Of a stretch of DNA of 64,000 nucleotides, positions 24,596 to 33,767 are shown one piece after another. The stretch lies in the NCBI GenBank assembly GCA_019415525.1, contig DXZA01000086.1:1-64000 (forward strand). Direction: 5' to 3'. The notes below the pieces were generated by a model. That model was not told where the DNA came from, did not search any database, and saw nothing but the letters and a program-made list of their open reading frames with translations. Within the stretch, counting starts at the first letter, position 1; the number at the start of each line of letters is the position of its first letter. Position numbers and translations under genes: made by a program. This DNA is from Tyzzerella sp. (GTDB lineage: Bacteria > Bacillota > Clostridia > Lachnospirales > Anaerotignaceae).

Positions 24596-25753
24596 ATGAA
24601 ACAAAGTATTAAAAATTTAAGATGTATTCTTTCTGGAATACTTATATCTGCTCTTATGGCAGGAAGTGTATATGCAGGCGAGACTGCAAAAAGCGATACT
24701 GAAAATACTACACGTGTTATAACTTATGATGAGGCTATTGCCCTTGCAACTAAAGAAAATTCAAGTTTAAAAGAAATTACTGATAACCTTAAATATATTG
24801 ATGATACAAAATCAGTTATGTTTGCAGGCTCAAATTATCCAATGCTTCCTGATGATGGAAGTAACTATCTTGTTACTGCTGCAAGATTTCAACAGCTTTC
24901 AGCTGTAAATAGTCTTAATACACAACAGAAAAATTTAGGTGTTACAAAAGAACTTACAAAGCTTTCTATTGAAGCAGGTGTTAAAGGTGAAATGACTACT
25001 ATCACTACATTAGAAAAAAACTATGAACTTGCAAAAGAAAGTCTTGAGCTTGCAAAACAACAGGTTTCGCAAAAGGGTACTATGTATCGTCTTGGAATGT
25101 TGAGCTGGAATGACTATGAAAAAGCTATGAAAGATGTTGATACTCAAGAAGAACAGCTTAAACAAATTGAAATGTCAATTACTCAAGAATATAATTCATT
25201 TAAAAAACTTCTTGGACTTAAAGATGATGAAAAATTTGAAATAGAATATAATGTTGAGTATGAGCCAGTTGAAAAAATTACTGATATGGATTCCTTTGTA
25301 AATACAAAGATTTCAACTGACCTTGCATTGAAAATTGAAAAAGAAAATGTTAAGTCTGCATCTTTCGGTCTTAATCTTTTTATTGATACAGGAAATGGTA
25401 CTGACTATGATAAACAAGAACTTAATGTAAAAACTGCTGAAAGAAATTATGCAGAAAGTGTAAAAGCTAAAGAAAATAGTATTAAAAATGCTTATATAGG
25501 TTTACAAAATACAGAATCACAAAGAGTTGTTCTTGAAAATGAACTTGCACAAGCAAAAAAAGACCTTGAAACTGCAAAAATAAATTATGAAGTCGGAAAT
25601 ATAACAAAAATTCAATGTGATGCAGCAGAATTAGCTGTTACAAAAGCAGAAACTGCACTTATGCAGAATACTCTTACACATGATGTAAGTAAATTTATGT
25701 TAGATAATACTTGTCTTCTTTCAGGAGCAACAACAACAGCTTCAACTAAATAA
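24596..25753 (+). CDS. TolC-like exported coiled-coil protein
   Basis: 385 residues. Signal peptide about 1-27, then TYDEAIALATKENSSLKE, the usual N-terminal start of TolC family proteins. Long amphipathic helices carry the two internal repeat signatures, YRLGMLSWNDYEKA (164-177) and YEVGNITKIQCDAAE (331-345), corresponding to the TolC G-x-x-S/T-x-x-D/E turns. The beta strands of the outer-membrane barrel appear reduced or absent, and the Firmicutes setting gives no outer membrane. It may form a coiled-coil assembly in or beneath the wall. Likely co-transcribed with the preceding stalk-domain gene. Confidence 0.75.
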   Translation: MKQSIKNLRCILSGILISALMAGSVYAGETAKSDTENTTRVITYDEAIALATKENSSLKEITDNLKYIDDTKSVMFAGSNYPMLPDDGSNYLVTAARFQQLSAVNSLNTQQKNLGVTKELTKLSIEAGVKGEMTTITTLEKNYELAKESLELAKQQVSQKGTMYRLGMLSWNDYEKAMKDVDTQEEQLKQIEMSITQEYNSFKKLLGLKDDEKFEIEYNVEYEPVEKITDMDSFVNTKISTDLALKIEKENVKSASFGLNLFIDTGNGTDYDKQELNVKTAERNYAESVKAKENSIKNAYIGLQNTESQRVVLENELAQAKKDLETAKINYEVGNITKIQCDAAELAVTKAETALMQNTLTHDVSKFMLDNTCLLSGATTTASTK

Positions 25754-25762
25754 AAAATGAAT

Positions 25763-25808
25763 AAAATCACTCTTTTGGAAAAGAATATTTCTAAAGGAGT
25801 GATTTTTT
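25763..25808 (+). terminator. gerAA: terminator overlapping the gerAA ribosome site
   Basis: Stem AAATCACTC (25763-25771) / GAGTGATTT (25797-25805) plus T run. The 3' arm includes part of the AAAGGAG ribosome site (25793-25799) of the next gene, whose ATG is at 25810. It can act as a terminator for the TolC-like gene and, if read through, hide the gerAA ribosome site. Confidence 0.7.
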
Positions 25809-25809
25809 T

Positions 25810-27282
25810 ATGGAGGAAAAACTTTTCTTATCCCTAAAAAGCAATATTGATTATATTAAATATATATTTTCAGATTGTGGGGATATTGTATATAGAGAAT
25901 TTTTTGCAGGCTGTAATATGTGTCTTGTGTATATTGATAATATTACAAATAGCGTGTCAATAGAGGAGTCTATACTTACAAACCTTATGAATAGGTCTAA
26001 TATGCATGGAGAGGGTAATGAATTTATTGACAGAAGCCTTTGGGAAGTTGTATCTGTAAAAGATGTAAAGAAGATATATACATTCCAAGAAGTTATAAAT
26101 GCAATACTTTCTGGAGATACAGTTATATTATGTGATGAGGCAGATTCTGCTTTGCAGGCTTCAACAAAGGGGTTTCCCACAAGAGGAGTTGGAAGTGTAA
26201 AAACAGAAGTTTCTGTTCTTGGACCAAAAGATGCTTTTAATGAATCAATAGCAGTTAATATTGTACTTATACGAAGAAGAATAAAAGATACTAAATTAAA
26301 GCTTAAAAGAATGAAAATAGGTACAGGAACAAAAACAGATTTAGCTGTTATGTATATGGAGGGTATTGTCAACAATGAAATACTTAAAAATGTGGAAAAA
26401 TCTCTTGAGAGTGTGGATATAGACGGAGTTTATGATAGTGGGTATATTGAACAGCTTATTGAAAAAGAATATAAAAGTCCTTTTCCTCAAATTCAAATTA
26501 CTGAAAGACCGGATAAAACTGCATCATCTCTTATGGATGGAAGAATTGCTGTTGTAGTTGATAATTCACCCTTTGTAATACTTTTACCTGCACCACTAAA
26601 TGAATTTTTCCAATCTGCTGATGATTATTATGAACGTTGGGAGATAATGAGTTTTATACGATTTATGAGATATGTTGGAGCATTTTTAGCAGTGTCACTT
26701 CCGGGGCTTTTTATAGCTTTAGCAGTATATAATCCTTCTGTACTACCTGTATCACTTGCACTTAAAATTGCCGGAAGTAGGCAGAATATACCTTTTCCCA
26801 CAGCAGCAGAAATGCTTGTTATGGAAATAGCATTTGAACTTCTTATAGAGGCAGGTATAAGGCTGCCTTCGCCGGTAAGTTCAACAATAGGTATTGCCGG
26901 AGGTATAATAATAGGTCAAGCTGCTGTTGAGGCAGGTATAGTAAGCCCTATGATAATAATAATATCAGCTCTTACAGCTATATGCACATATGTTATACCT
27001 AACACATCAGTTACAGCAGGAATAAGAATATTTAAGTATATAATAATATTTACATCATCATTTTTTGGACTTTTTGGTTTCTGGATAGGTATACTTTTCC
27101 TTCTAATACATCTTTCATCAATAAAAACATTTGGAATACCTTATTTATATCCTTTTTGTTCAGCATCAGAAAATGGATATAGTGATTTAAAAGATAGTAT
27201 TTTTAGATTACCTCTTTTTATGATAAAAAAACGTCCTGTTTATGCAAATAAAGAAAACAGGAAAAAACAAGGAGGTAATTAA
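25810..27282 (+). CDS. gerAA: spore germinant receptor subunit A (GerA family)
   Basis: 490 residues, full length GerA/SpoVAF family. The N-terminal soluble part (1-250) carries the conserved GPKDAFNESIAVNIVLIRRRI segment. The membrane part has five to six helices (about 285-460), including PFPTAAEMLVMEIAFELLIEAGIRLP and GGIIIGQAAVEAGIVSP. With the next two genes it forms an inner-membrane germinant receptor of the spore. The ribosome site lies in a hairpin arm. A forespore sigma-G promoter should lie in 25755-25795 but I cannot fix one. Confidence 0.93.
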   Translation: MEEKLFLSLKSNIDYIKYIFSDCGDIVYREFFAGCNMCLVYIDNITNSVSIEESILTNLMNRSNMHGEGNEFIDRSLWEVVSVKDVKKIYTFQEVINAILSGDTVILCDEADSALQASTKGFPTRGVGSVKTEVSVLGPKDAFNESIAVNIVLIRRRIKDTKLKLKRMKIGTGTKTDLAVMYMEGIVNNEILKNVEKSLESVDIDGVYDSGYIEQLIEKEYKSPFPQIQITERPDKTASSLMDGRIAVVVDNSPFVILLPAPLNEFFQSADDYYERWEIMSFIRFMRYVGAFLAVSLPGLFIALAVYNPSVLPVSLALKIAGSRQNIPFPTAAEMLVMEIAFELLIEAGIRLPSPVSSTIGIAGGIIIGQAAVEAGIVSPMIIIISALTAICTYVIPNTSVTAGIRIFKYIIIFTSSFFGLFGFWIGILFLLIHLSSIKTFGIPYLYPFCSASENGYSDLKDSIFRLPLFMIKKRPVYANKENRKKQGGN

Positions 27283-27284
27283 AT

Positions 27285-28355
27285 ATGTTTTCTTCAAATA
27301 ATAGAATTTCAATAAGACAAATGCAAATACTTATGATAGTAAATTCATTTGCCTGTATATTTACTGTATTACCTAAATTTCTTTCAGGAGCAGCAGGAAA
27401 TATAGGATTTATACTGATACTTTTATCAGGGTTAGTTGTAGGCTTATTTGTTTCTTTTTGTTTAGGAATGATTGAAAGATGTAATAAGAACACATTTAAA
27501 GAAACTGTTGAAAGTATTTTTGGTAAAAAAACAGGAGATTTTATATATTTTTTAATGACAGTAAAAATGCTTGTTTCCGGTGGACTTATGCTAAGGATAT
27601 TTTGTGAAGTTATAAGAGAAACAATACTTTTTAAAACTCATGTAAGTGTTACAGCATTTATATTGTTATTATGCTGTATTTATGCCCATAAAGGTGGTAT
27701 GGAAGGTTTTGCAAGAACTTCTGAAATATTATTCATTACAGGTTTTATACCTCTTGTAGCTGTATTTTTTTGGGCAATAGCTGATACTAATTATACAAAT
27801 ATATTACCTATTTTCGATTTTAGAAATCAAAATATATTATATGGATTTATTATAAGTCTAAGTATATTTTTTGGTATTGAAAATATATTTGTTAATTACA
27901 CTTATATAAATAAAAGTCATAAACCTAAAGATGTGTTTATAACTATTATTTTTATTTCTATATGTGCATCTGTTGCTTATTTTTTTACTATTGCAAGATT
28001 TGGATATATTACTTCGGCTTCAAAACTTTTTCCTCTTATAACAATGCTTGATACTATCGAAATTCCGGGAGCATTTATAGAACGACAATTTATATTTGTA
28101 ATATGGTCTGTTATGGCATCTGTATTTGTATTTGTAAACTCAGCATTAAATTTTAGCAAAACATTTAATAGAAGTCGAAAAATGGCTATATTTTCATTAG
28201 TTATAGTATATTTTTCTTGTATGCTTCCATCTGAAATATTAAATGCTTTTGAAATATTTTTTATTGTAAATATTTTCGGAGGCCTTATGTTTGGTATACT
28301 ATTGCCTTTTACTATGGCTTTATATTGCGTTAGTGGAGGTGTAAGCAAAAAATGA
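27285..28355 (+). CDS. gerAB: spore germinant receptor subunit B (GerB permease)
   Basis: 356 residues, ten predicted membrane helices of the amino-acid/polyamine/organocation fold used by GerB subunits to sense germinants. It starts 2 bases after the gerAA stop, with AAGGAGG inside the gerAA end, and its stop overlaps the next start by ATGA. The germinant is not predictable from sequence. Confidence 0.92.
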   Translation: MFSSNNRISIRQMQILMIVNSFACIFTVLPKFLSGAAGNIGFILILLSGLVVGLFVSFCLGMIERCNKNTFKETVESIFGKKTGDFIYFLMTVKMLVSGGLMLRIFCEVIRETILFKTHVSVTAFILLLCCIYAHKGGMEGFARTSEILFITGFIPLVAVFFWAIADTNYTNILPIFDFRNQNILYGFIISLSIFFGIENIFVNYTYINKSHKPKDVFITIIFISICASVAYFFTIARFGYITSASKLFPLITMLDTIEIPGAFIERQFIFVIWSVMASVFVFVNSALNFSKTFNRSRKMAIFSLVIVYFSCMLPSEILNAFEIFFIVNIFGGLMFGILLPFTMALYCVSGGVSKK

Positions 28356-29413
28356 AACAAATATGTTTTATAGTTGTTATAATAAGTTTTATGCTTTCAG
28401 GTTGTATGGATAAAATTGAGGCGGAAGATAGAGGATATGTCATTACAATGGGAATTGATAAGGGTACTGAGTATAAATATGATATTTCTTTTGTAGTAGC
28501 AAAGCTTACTGACCAAGGAAATAAAGGTGAAGGTGAAGTTATAAATGTATCTGCTGATAATATTGTTGAAGCACTTAATATAGGTAATAGTCTTACAAAT
28601 AAACTTCTTTATATTGGACAGCTTAAAACTGTAATATTTGGAAAAAGTATTTTTGAAACAGATAATTATATTAGTGATATATTAAGTCAGCTTGAGAATA
28701 ACAGAGATGTAAATATAAAAACAATAGTACTTGGAACAGAAGGAAAAGCACTTGATATAAGTAATGCTATTGGAAGTAATGAACTTTCAGCAGGTATATA
28801 TATATATGATTTTTATAAAAATTCCTCTGAAAAAACATCTTTTACAGAAAAAATAGAACTTGGAAAAATGATTTCGGATATAGATGCTAATGGAAGTACA
28901 GTAATTCCTCTTATATCTTTAGAAGAGGATAGTATAAAAATATATGGTGGTATTATAGCCGGTGAAAGTAATTTTAAAGATGTTATACCTGAAAAATATA
29001 TGTTAAGTGATATATGGCTTAAAAATAACGGCGAAGGTGCTGTAATATCTGACGAAGAAGGAAGAGGTCTTACAATACTTGATAATTATTGTAAATATAG
29101 TTTTTCTGAAAAAGATAATAAAATAGTGTGCAATATAGAAATTGAAAGTAGAGGAAGTACAAATTTTGCTTTTGATAGAGAACAAAAGTATGAAATTCAA
29201 GAAAATTTTGAAAGTATAGTTGAAAATGACATACTTGAATATATTTATTTTTTAAGAGATACAGCTACTTGTGATGCTTTAGGTTTTTCTAATAAGCTAA
29301 AAAAATATAAAACAAATATTTATTATAAATATGGAGAAGAACAGTCTTTTTACAATATGGAGTTTGAAGTGGATTGTAATATAGAAATAAAAAGTACTGG
29401 TTTAGGTGGTTAA
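28352..29413 (+). CDS. gerAC: spore germinant receptor subunit C (Ger(x)C lipoprotein)
   Basis: 353 residues. Lipoprotein signal with lipobox LSGC followed by the family start MDKIEAEDRGYVITMGIDKG. Three-domain GerC layout, about the usual length. The start codon overlaps the gerAB stop (ATGA), indicating translational coupling. It completes the receptor on the outer face of the spore inner membrane. Confidence 0.92.
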   Translation: MKQICFIVVIISFMLSGCMDKIEAEDRGYVITMGIDKGTEYKYDISFVVAKLTDQGNKGEGEVINVSADNIVEALNIGNSLTNKLLYIGQLKTVIFGKSIFETDNYISDILSQLENNRDVNIKTIVLGTEGKALDISNAIGSNELSAGIYIYDFYKNSSEKTSFTEKIELGKMISDIDANGSTVIPLISLEEDSIKIYGGIIAGESNFKDVIPEKYMLSDIWLKNNGEGAVISDEEGRGLTILDNYCKYSFSEKDNKIVCNIEIESRGSTNFAFDREQKYEIQENFESIVENDILEYIYFLRDTATCDALGFSNKLKKYKTNIYYKYGEEQSFYNMEFEVDCNIEIKSTGLGG

Positions 29414-29461
29414 TGTATATAATTATTTTTTGTGTCAATAATCCTTATTGGGGTGATAGAT

Positions 29462-30172
29462 ATGGAAAATATATACTTTAATATTATAAAAGTATTTGAA
29501 AAAGAGAAAAAATATATTATGTGTTCACTTGTAATGGGATTTATTATTGCTTGTTTGTTTTCACTGTATAATTCATATACATACAGTAAAAACATACAGG
29601 AAGGAATAGCAGAAAGTGTAGTTAGATTTCATGTTCTTCCAAATAGTAATAATCCTGATGATATAATTCTTAAATATAAAGTAAGAGATGCCGTATTAGA
29701 ATATACAAATGAATTTTCTAGTGAGTGCAATACAAGAAATGAATTTATAAATAAAATAAATGAAAATATTGAAAATATAAAAACTATTGCTGAAAATACA
29801 TTAATAGAAAATAACAGTAATTATGATGTTAAAGTATTTTTTAGTAATGATATATTTCCTTATAAAGAATATGGGAAAGTTGTTTTTCCAGCAGGAGAAT
29901 ATCTTGGACTTAGAATAGAAATAGGAAATGGTGAAGGTAATAATTGGTGGTGTGTTATGTTTCCTTCAATGTGTTTTACTGATGAAAATTGTACAGATGT
30001 AGAAAATGAAGGTATTTATAACCTTGAAGATTGTCTTGAATATGATGAGTTTGAAATAGTTACAAGTAAAAGTAGTAATAATATTGCACCAAAAATGAAA
30101 TTTAAAGTAGTTGAATTGTGGCAAGAAGTAAGATTTGGAGAAGATAAGTTTGTTACAAACAGTGATAAATGA
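29462..30172 (+). CDS. spoIIR: stage II sporulation protein R
   Basis: 236 residues. In known systems SpoIIR is made in the forespore, secreted, and triggers SpoIIGA to process pro-sigma-E in the mother cell. One N-terminal membrane helix (about 21-42) is followed by RFHVLPNSNNPDDIILKYKVRDAV and the VVFPAGEYLGLRIEIGNGEG-NNWWCVMFPSMCF signature. The ATG at 29462 follows GGGGTGA by 5 bases; a longer frame would start 30 bases upstream without a ribosome site. Adjacent to the gerA operon, so the region is sporulation-dedicated. Confidence 0.93.
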   Translation: MENIYFNIIKVFEKEKKYIMCSLVMGFIIACLFSLYNSYTYSKNIQEGIAESVVRFHVLPNSNNPDDIILKYKVRDAVLEYTNEFSSECNTRNEFINKINENIENIKTIAENTLIENNSNYDVKVFFSNDIFPYKEYGKVVFPAGEYLGLRIEIGNGEGNNWWCVMFPSMCFTDENCTDVENEGIYNLEDCLEYDEFEIVTSKSSNNIAPKMKFKVVELWQEVRFGEDKFVTNSDK

Positions 30173-30300
30173 ATATATCATCATATTTTTGGTTAATTCT
30201 GTTGTCAAGAGATACCCAAGTGAATATAATAAAAATAATGGTTTTGAATTTCCATTTGAAAATTATAAGTTTTTTAATATAGAGAAAAGAGGGGATTCTT

Positions 30301-31377
30301 TTGAATAAAAAGACAGTAGCTGTACTTTTTGGAGGACAGTCATCAGAACATTCTGTTTCCAGAGTTTCTGCAACAACAATTATTTCTAATATGGATAGTG
30401 AAAAATATTTTATAATTCCAATAGGTATAACAAAAGAAGGAAAATGGCTTATGTATAATGGACCTGTTGAAAATATTAAAAACGGTGATTGGGAAAAATT
30501 TGGTACACCTGCAATTTTAAGCCCTGATGCTGGTATGAAGGGTATTATAAAAGTTGTGGGAGATAAAGCAAAGGTTATACCTATTGATGTTGTTTTCCCT
30601 GTTCTTCATGGTGCTTGGGGAGAAGATGGAACAATACAAGGACTTCTTGAGCTTGCAAAAATTCCTTATGTAGGTTGTGGAGTTCTTGCTTCTGCTGTAA
30701 GTATGGATAAAGTATATACAAAAATAGTATGTAAAGATGCAGGCATACCACAGGCAAAATATACATGGATTTTTGCATCAGATATTGAAGACGAGGAAAA
30801 AGTATCAAATATAGAAAAAGAAATAGGTTATCCTTTATTTATTAAACCTTCAAATGCTGGTTCATCTGTTGGTATATCTAAGGCTCATAATAGAGAGGAA
30901 CTTATAAAAGGTCTTAAACTTGCCGGTCAGTATGATAGAAAAATAGTTATTGAAGAATTTATAAATGCAAGAGAGCTTGAGTGTGCAGTTCTTGGAAATG
31001 AAAATATAGATGTTACAAGAGTTGGAGAAGTTCTTTCTGCTGAAGATGCAGAATTTTATGACTTTGATGCAAAATATAATAATCCTGACTCAAGAACAGT
31101 AATTCCGGCTAATATTCCTTCTGAAAAAGAAGAGGAAATAAGAAGTCTTGCAAAAAGAGTATTTAAAGCTGTTGATGGCTCTGGACTTTCAAGAATAGAT
31201 TTCTTTATGGAAAAAGAAAGTGGAAGAATAATATTTAATGAGCTTAATACACTTCCTGGATTTACTTCAATAAGTATGTATCCAATGCTTTGGGAAGAAA
31301 AAGGACTTTTAAAGAAAGAACTTATAGATGAGCTTATTTCACTTGCACTTAAGAGAGATAACGGAATAAGAGGATAA
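30301..31377 (+). CDS. ddl: D-alanine--D-alanine ligase
   Basis: 358 residues, full length. It makes D-Ala-D-Ala for the peptidoglycan stem peptide. ATP-grasp enzyme with N-terminal LFGGQSSEHSVS, FPVLHGAWGEDGTIQGLLE, FIKPSNAGSSVG and C-terminal NELNTLPGFTS. The long loop between strands (about 220-260) is of the larger DdlA type. TTG start after AGAGGGG. murI follows 17 bases later, so the two form a wall-precursor pair. Confidence 0.95.
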   Translation: MNKKTVAVLFGGQSSEHSVSRVSATTIISNMDSEKYFIIPIGITKEGKWLMYNGPVENIKNGDWEKFGTPAILSPDAGMKGIIKVVGDKAKVIPIDVVFPVLHGAWGEDGTIQGLLELAKIPYVGCGVLASAVSMDKVYTKIVCKDAGIPQAKYTWIFASDIEDEEKVSNIEKEIGYPLFIKPSNAGSSVGISKAHNREELIKGLKLAGQYDRKIVIEEFINARELECAVLGNENIDVTRVGEVLSAEDAEFYDFDAKYNNPDSRTVIPANIPSEKEEEIRSLAKRVFKAVDGSGLSRIDFFMEKESGRIIFNELNTLPGFTSISMYPMLWEEKGLLKKELIDELISLALKRDNGIRG

Positions 31378-31394
31378 TTACTGGAGGTATTTTA

Positions 31395-32198
31395 ATGGAT
31401 AACAGACCGATAGGAATTTTCGATTCCGGTGTTGGTGGTCTTACTGTTGCAAAACAGGTTATAAAAGTATTGGGAAATGAAAATATAGTTTATTTCGGAG
31501 ATACTGCAAGACTTCCTTACGGAAGTAAATCAAAAGAAACAGTAACAAGATTTTCAAAGCAAATAGTTAGATTTCTTCTTACAAAAGATGTTAAGGCAGT
31601 TATAATAGCTTGTAATACAGCAAGTGCAAATAGTCTTGAGGAATTACAAAAAACATTTGATATACCTATATTTGGTGTTGTTGTTCCTGGTGCTTCAGAG
31701 GCTGTAAAGGCAACAAAAAATAAAAAAGTTGGAATTATAGGTACTGTGGGAACTGTAAGAACAAATGCATATAAAAAACTTATATGTGATTATGATAATA
31801 ATATAGAGGTATTTTCAAAGGCTTGCCCATTATTTGTTCCTCTTGTTGAAGAGGATTGGACAAATAATGAGATTACAAAACTTACTGCCCAAAAATATCT
31901 TAAAGAACTTCTTGATGAGGGTATAGACTCTCTTGTTCTTGGTTGTACTCATTATCCTTTACTTAAACAGTGTATAGGTGATGTTGTAGGTGAAAAAGTT
32001 AAACTTGTTGACCCTGCAAAAGAAACTGCTCTTACTGTTAAAAAATTCCTTACAGAAAATAATATGCTTAATGATGGCAAAGAGGAAAATCATCATATAT
32101 TTTATGTAAGTGATTATACAGAGCAATTTGATGTTCTTTGTAAAAAAGCTTTAAAGAAAGTATATAAACCACATGTGATTAATATTGAAAGTTATTAA
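31395..32198 (+). CDS. murI: glutamate racemase
   Basis: 267 residues. It makes D-glutamate for peptidoglycan. Both catalytic cysteines are present, in IIACNTASAN and LGCTHYPLL, with N-terminal IGIFDSGVGGLTV and YFGDTARLPYGSKS. GGAGG precedes the ATG. Directly downstream of ddl. Confidence 0.95.
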   Translation: MDNRPIGIFDSGVGGLTVAKQVIKVLGNENIVYFGDTARLPYGSKSKETVTRFSKQIVRFLLTKDVKAVIIACNTASANSLEELQKTFDIPIFGVVVPGASEAVKATKNKKVGIIGTVGTVRTNAYKKLICDYDNNIEVFSKACPLFVPLVEEDWTNNEITKLTAQKYLKELLDEGIDSLVLGCTHYPLLKQCIGDVVGEKVKLVDPAKETALTVKKFLTENNMLNDGKEENHHIFYVSDYTEQFDVLCKKALKKVYKPHVINIESY

Positions 32199-32200
32199 AT

Positions 32201-32219
32201 AATAATGATTATCATTAAA
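32201..32219. promoter_or_regulatory. Fur-family-like palindrome upstream of trxA
   Basis: A perfect 7-1-7 palindrome TAATGAT-T-ATCATTA (32203-32217). The surrounding 19 bases match 15 of 19 positions of the classical Fur box. It ends 7 bases before the -35 of the trxA promoter. The regulator (Fur, PerR, Zur) is not known. Confidence 0.45.
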
Positions 32220-32225
32220 TAACTA

Positions 32226-32254
32226 TTGTAATTCAAAAATATTAGTGGTATAAT
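32226..32254 (+). promoter_or_regulatory. trxA: promoter of trxA
   Basis: TTGTAA (32226-32231), 17 bp, extended TGG-TATAAT (32249-32254). The start codon is about 50 bases further on. Confidence 0.7.
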
Positions 32255-32306
32255 GTAACCATAGAAAGATAATGTTTGTATTTGATATATATAGGGAGGA
32301 ATTACA

Positions 32307-32621
32307 ATGCTTAATATAACATCTGCTAATTTTGAAAATGAAGTTTTAAAAAGTGATAAACTTGTAATGGTTGATTTTTATGCTGTATGGTGTGGACCTT
32401 GTAAAATGGTTGGTCCAGTTGTTGAACAGATTGGAGAAGAATATAAAGATTATTGCAAGGTTGTTAAAGTAAATATTGATGAAGCATCTGATATTGCACA
32501 GCAGTATAAAATTATGGCTGTACCTACAATAATGTTCTTCAAAAATGGAGAAGTTGTTGATACAACAGTAGGTGCTATTCCAAAATCAGAAATGGTTTCA
32601 AAAATAGAAAAACTTAAATAA
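32307..32621 (+). CDS. trxA: thioredoxin
   Basis: 104 residues. Redox protein with WCGPC active site (Cys29 and Cys32), the DFYAVWCGPCKM context and cis-proline loop VPTIMFFKNG. Cytosolic. It has its own promoter and terminator, with a Fur-family-like palindrome just upstream. No thioredoxin reductase gene is adjacent. Confidence 0.95.
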   Translation: MLNITSANFENEVLKSDKLVMVDFYAVWCGPCKMVGPVVEQIGEEYKDYCKVVKVNIDEASDIAQQYKIMAVPTIMFFKNGEVVDTTVGAIPKSEMVSKIEKLK

Positions 32622-32625
32622 TGAT

Positions 32626-32658
32626 AAAAAGGTGTTGACATAGTCAACACCTTTTTTT
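32626..32658. terminator. bidirectional terminator
   Basis: Hairpin AAGGTGTTGAC / GTCAACACCTT between convergent trxA and the RsiV-like gene. Confidence 0.85.
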
Positions 32659-32659
32659 G

Positions 32660-33634
32660 TTATTTATAAAGTCTTAAACCTTCATTAGGCATATAATTTA
32701 CATATACATTTTCAGGGAATACTGTATTATCAGATACATCAACATATGATACACCATCAATAAGAGTTACATTTTCAACTTTTTCACCTGATATTGTTGC
32801 ACCTGTTTCTGGTGTCCAACCTATTTCAAGTCCTAAAGCTTCACCAACTGCTCTTAAAGGAATAAGAGTTTTGTTTTCTTCATTTATAATTTCTTTTGAA
32901 AGCTCAAAAGATTCACCATTTAAACGTACATCAGAAAGACTTTCCCCTTTAATAATATTAGTATATATTTCAGGTTTTAATGCATCTTTTAATTCATCAA
33001 CATTAATATTAAATTTAGGTATACCAGATGCATAAGGTGCTATTTCATAAGGTGAAAAATATATTACTATATTTTTTCCATCGATATAATAATTAAATGT
33101 ATCTTTAGAGTTTATAGTATTTTTTGCATCTTCAAAATAATTAGAGGCATTTTCATCAATTTTAGAGTTTATATTATCTTTTAATATTTTTATTCCATCA
33201 ATACCATCTTTAAAAAGTTTATCAACAGTTAAAATTTCATTTGAATTATTAAAACCTGTATATGAATTTAAAACTGTTAATCCGTGAGCACCACCTGTAT
33301 ATATATAATTTGTAGTAACTACAGATGTTAAATCTCCGGATTTATAAATATCATAAAATGATATATATTCTGCATACAAAGATGAATTTTCTAATTCAGA
33401 AAGATTTTTACCTGCTTCTTTTACTTCTGTAATATTAGAAGTATTTGATTTTAATATTTCAGAACTTATATAGTCAATAAATTTTGAATTTGAATTATCA
33501 GGTGTTGCATATGTTATTGTATATTTATCACCTTTTTCAAATATTACTTTACCAACTGTCTGTGCTAATACAGGTACTGAAAATATACATACTGTAAGAG
33601 CTGTTGCAATTAAAGTTTTAATGTTCTTTTTCAT
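32660..33634 (-). CDS. secreted DUF3298/RsiV-like protein with C-terminal stalk domain
   Basis: 324 residues. Signal peptide about 1-24 (ending VLA), then a DUF4163/DUF3298-type region as in RsiV and PdaC-related proteins (TTNYIYTGGAHGLTVLNSYTGF and YFSPYEIAPYASGIPKFNI), and a C-terminal stalk domain (about 245-324; TLIPLRAVGEALGLEIGW). No transmembrane anti-sigma region is present, so it is not a complete RsiV. ATG at 33634 is preceded by AAAGGGG; the GTG upstream (33643) lies within that site. Confidence 0.8.
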   Translation of the reverse strand: MKKNIKTLIATALTVCIFSVPVLAQTVGKVIFEKGDKYTITYATPDNSNSKFIDYISSEILKSNTSNITEVKEAGKNLSELENSSLYAEYISFYDIYKSGDLTSVVTTNYIYTGGAHGLTVLNSYTGFNNSNEILTVDKLFKDGIDGIKILKDNINSKIDENASNYFEDAKNTINSKDTFNYYIDGKNIVIYFSPYEIAPYASGIPKFNINVDELKDALKPEIYTNIIKGESLSDVRLNGESFELSKEIINEENKTLIPLRAVGEALGLEIGWTPETGATISGEKVENVTLIDGVSYVDVSDNTVFPENVYVNYMPNEGLRLYK

Positions 33635-33717
33635 AATAAACACCCCTTTAAATTATAAATTTTTTTATTTTTTACATATTAGACTGTTTATAATAATAAA
33701 AAGTTTCAACAAAATAA

Positions 33718-33753
33718 AAAAAACTAATTATATTAAAATATAATTAGCTTTTT
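33718..33753. terminator. terminator of the AbrB-like gene
   Basis: AT-rich hairpin ACTAATTATA / TATAATTAG, with A and T runs on both sides. It lies just after the minus-strand gene. Confidence 0.65.
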
Positions 33754-33767
33754 ATAAGTTTTAAATA

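Noticed and set aside
30162..30308. 48-codon frame with GTG start between spoIIR and ddl
   Set aside because: No ribosome site, it overlaps both neighbours, and the peptide has no feature I recognise; likely chance in an AT-rich gap.
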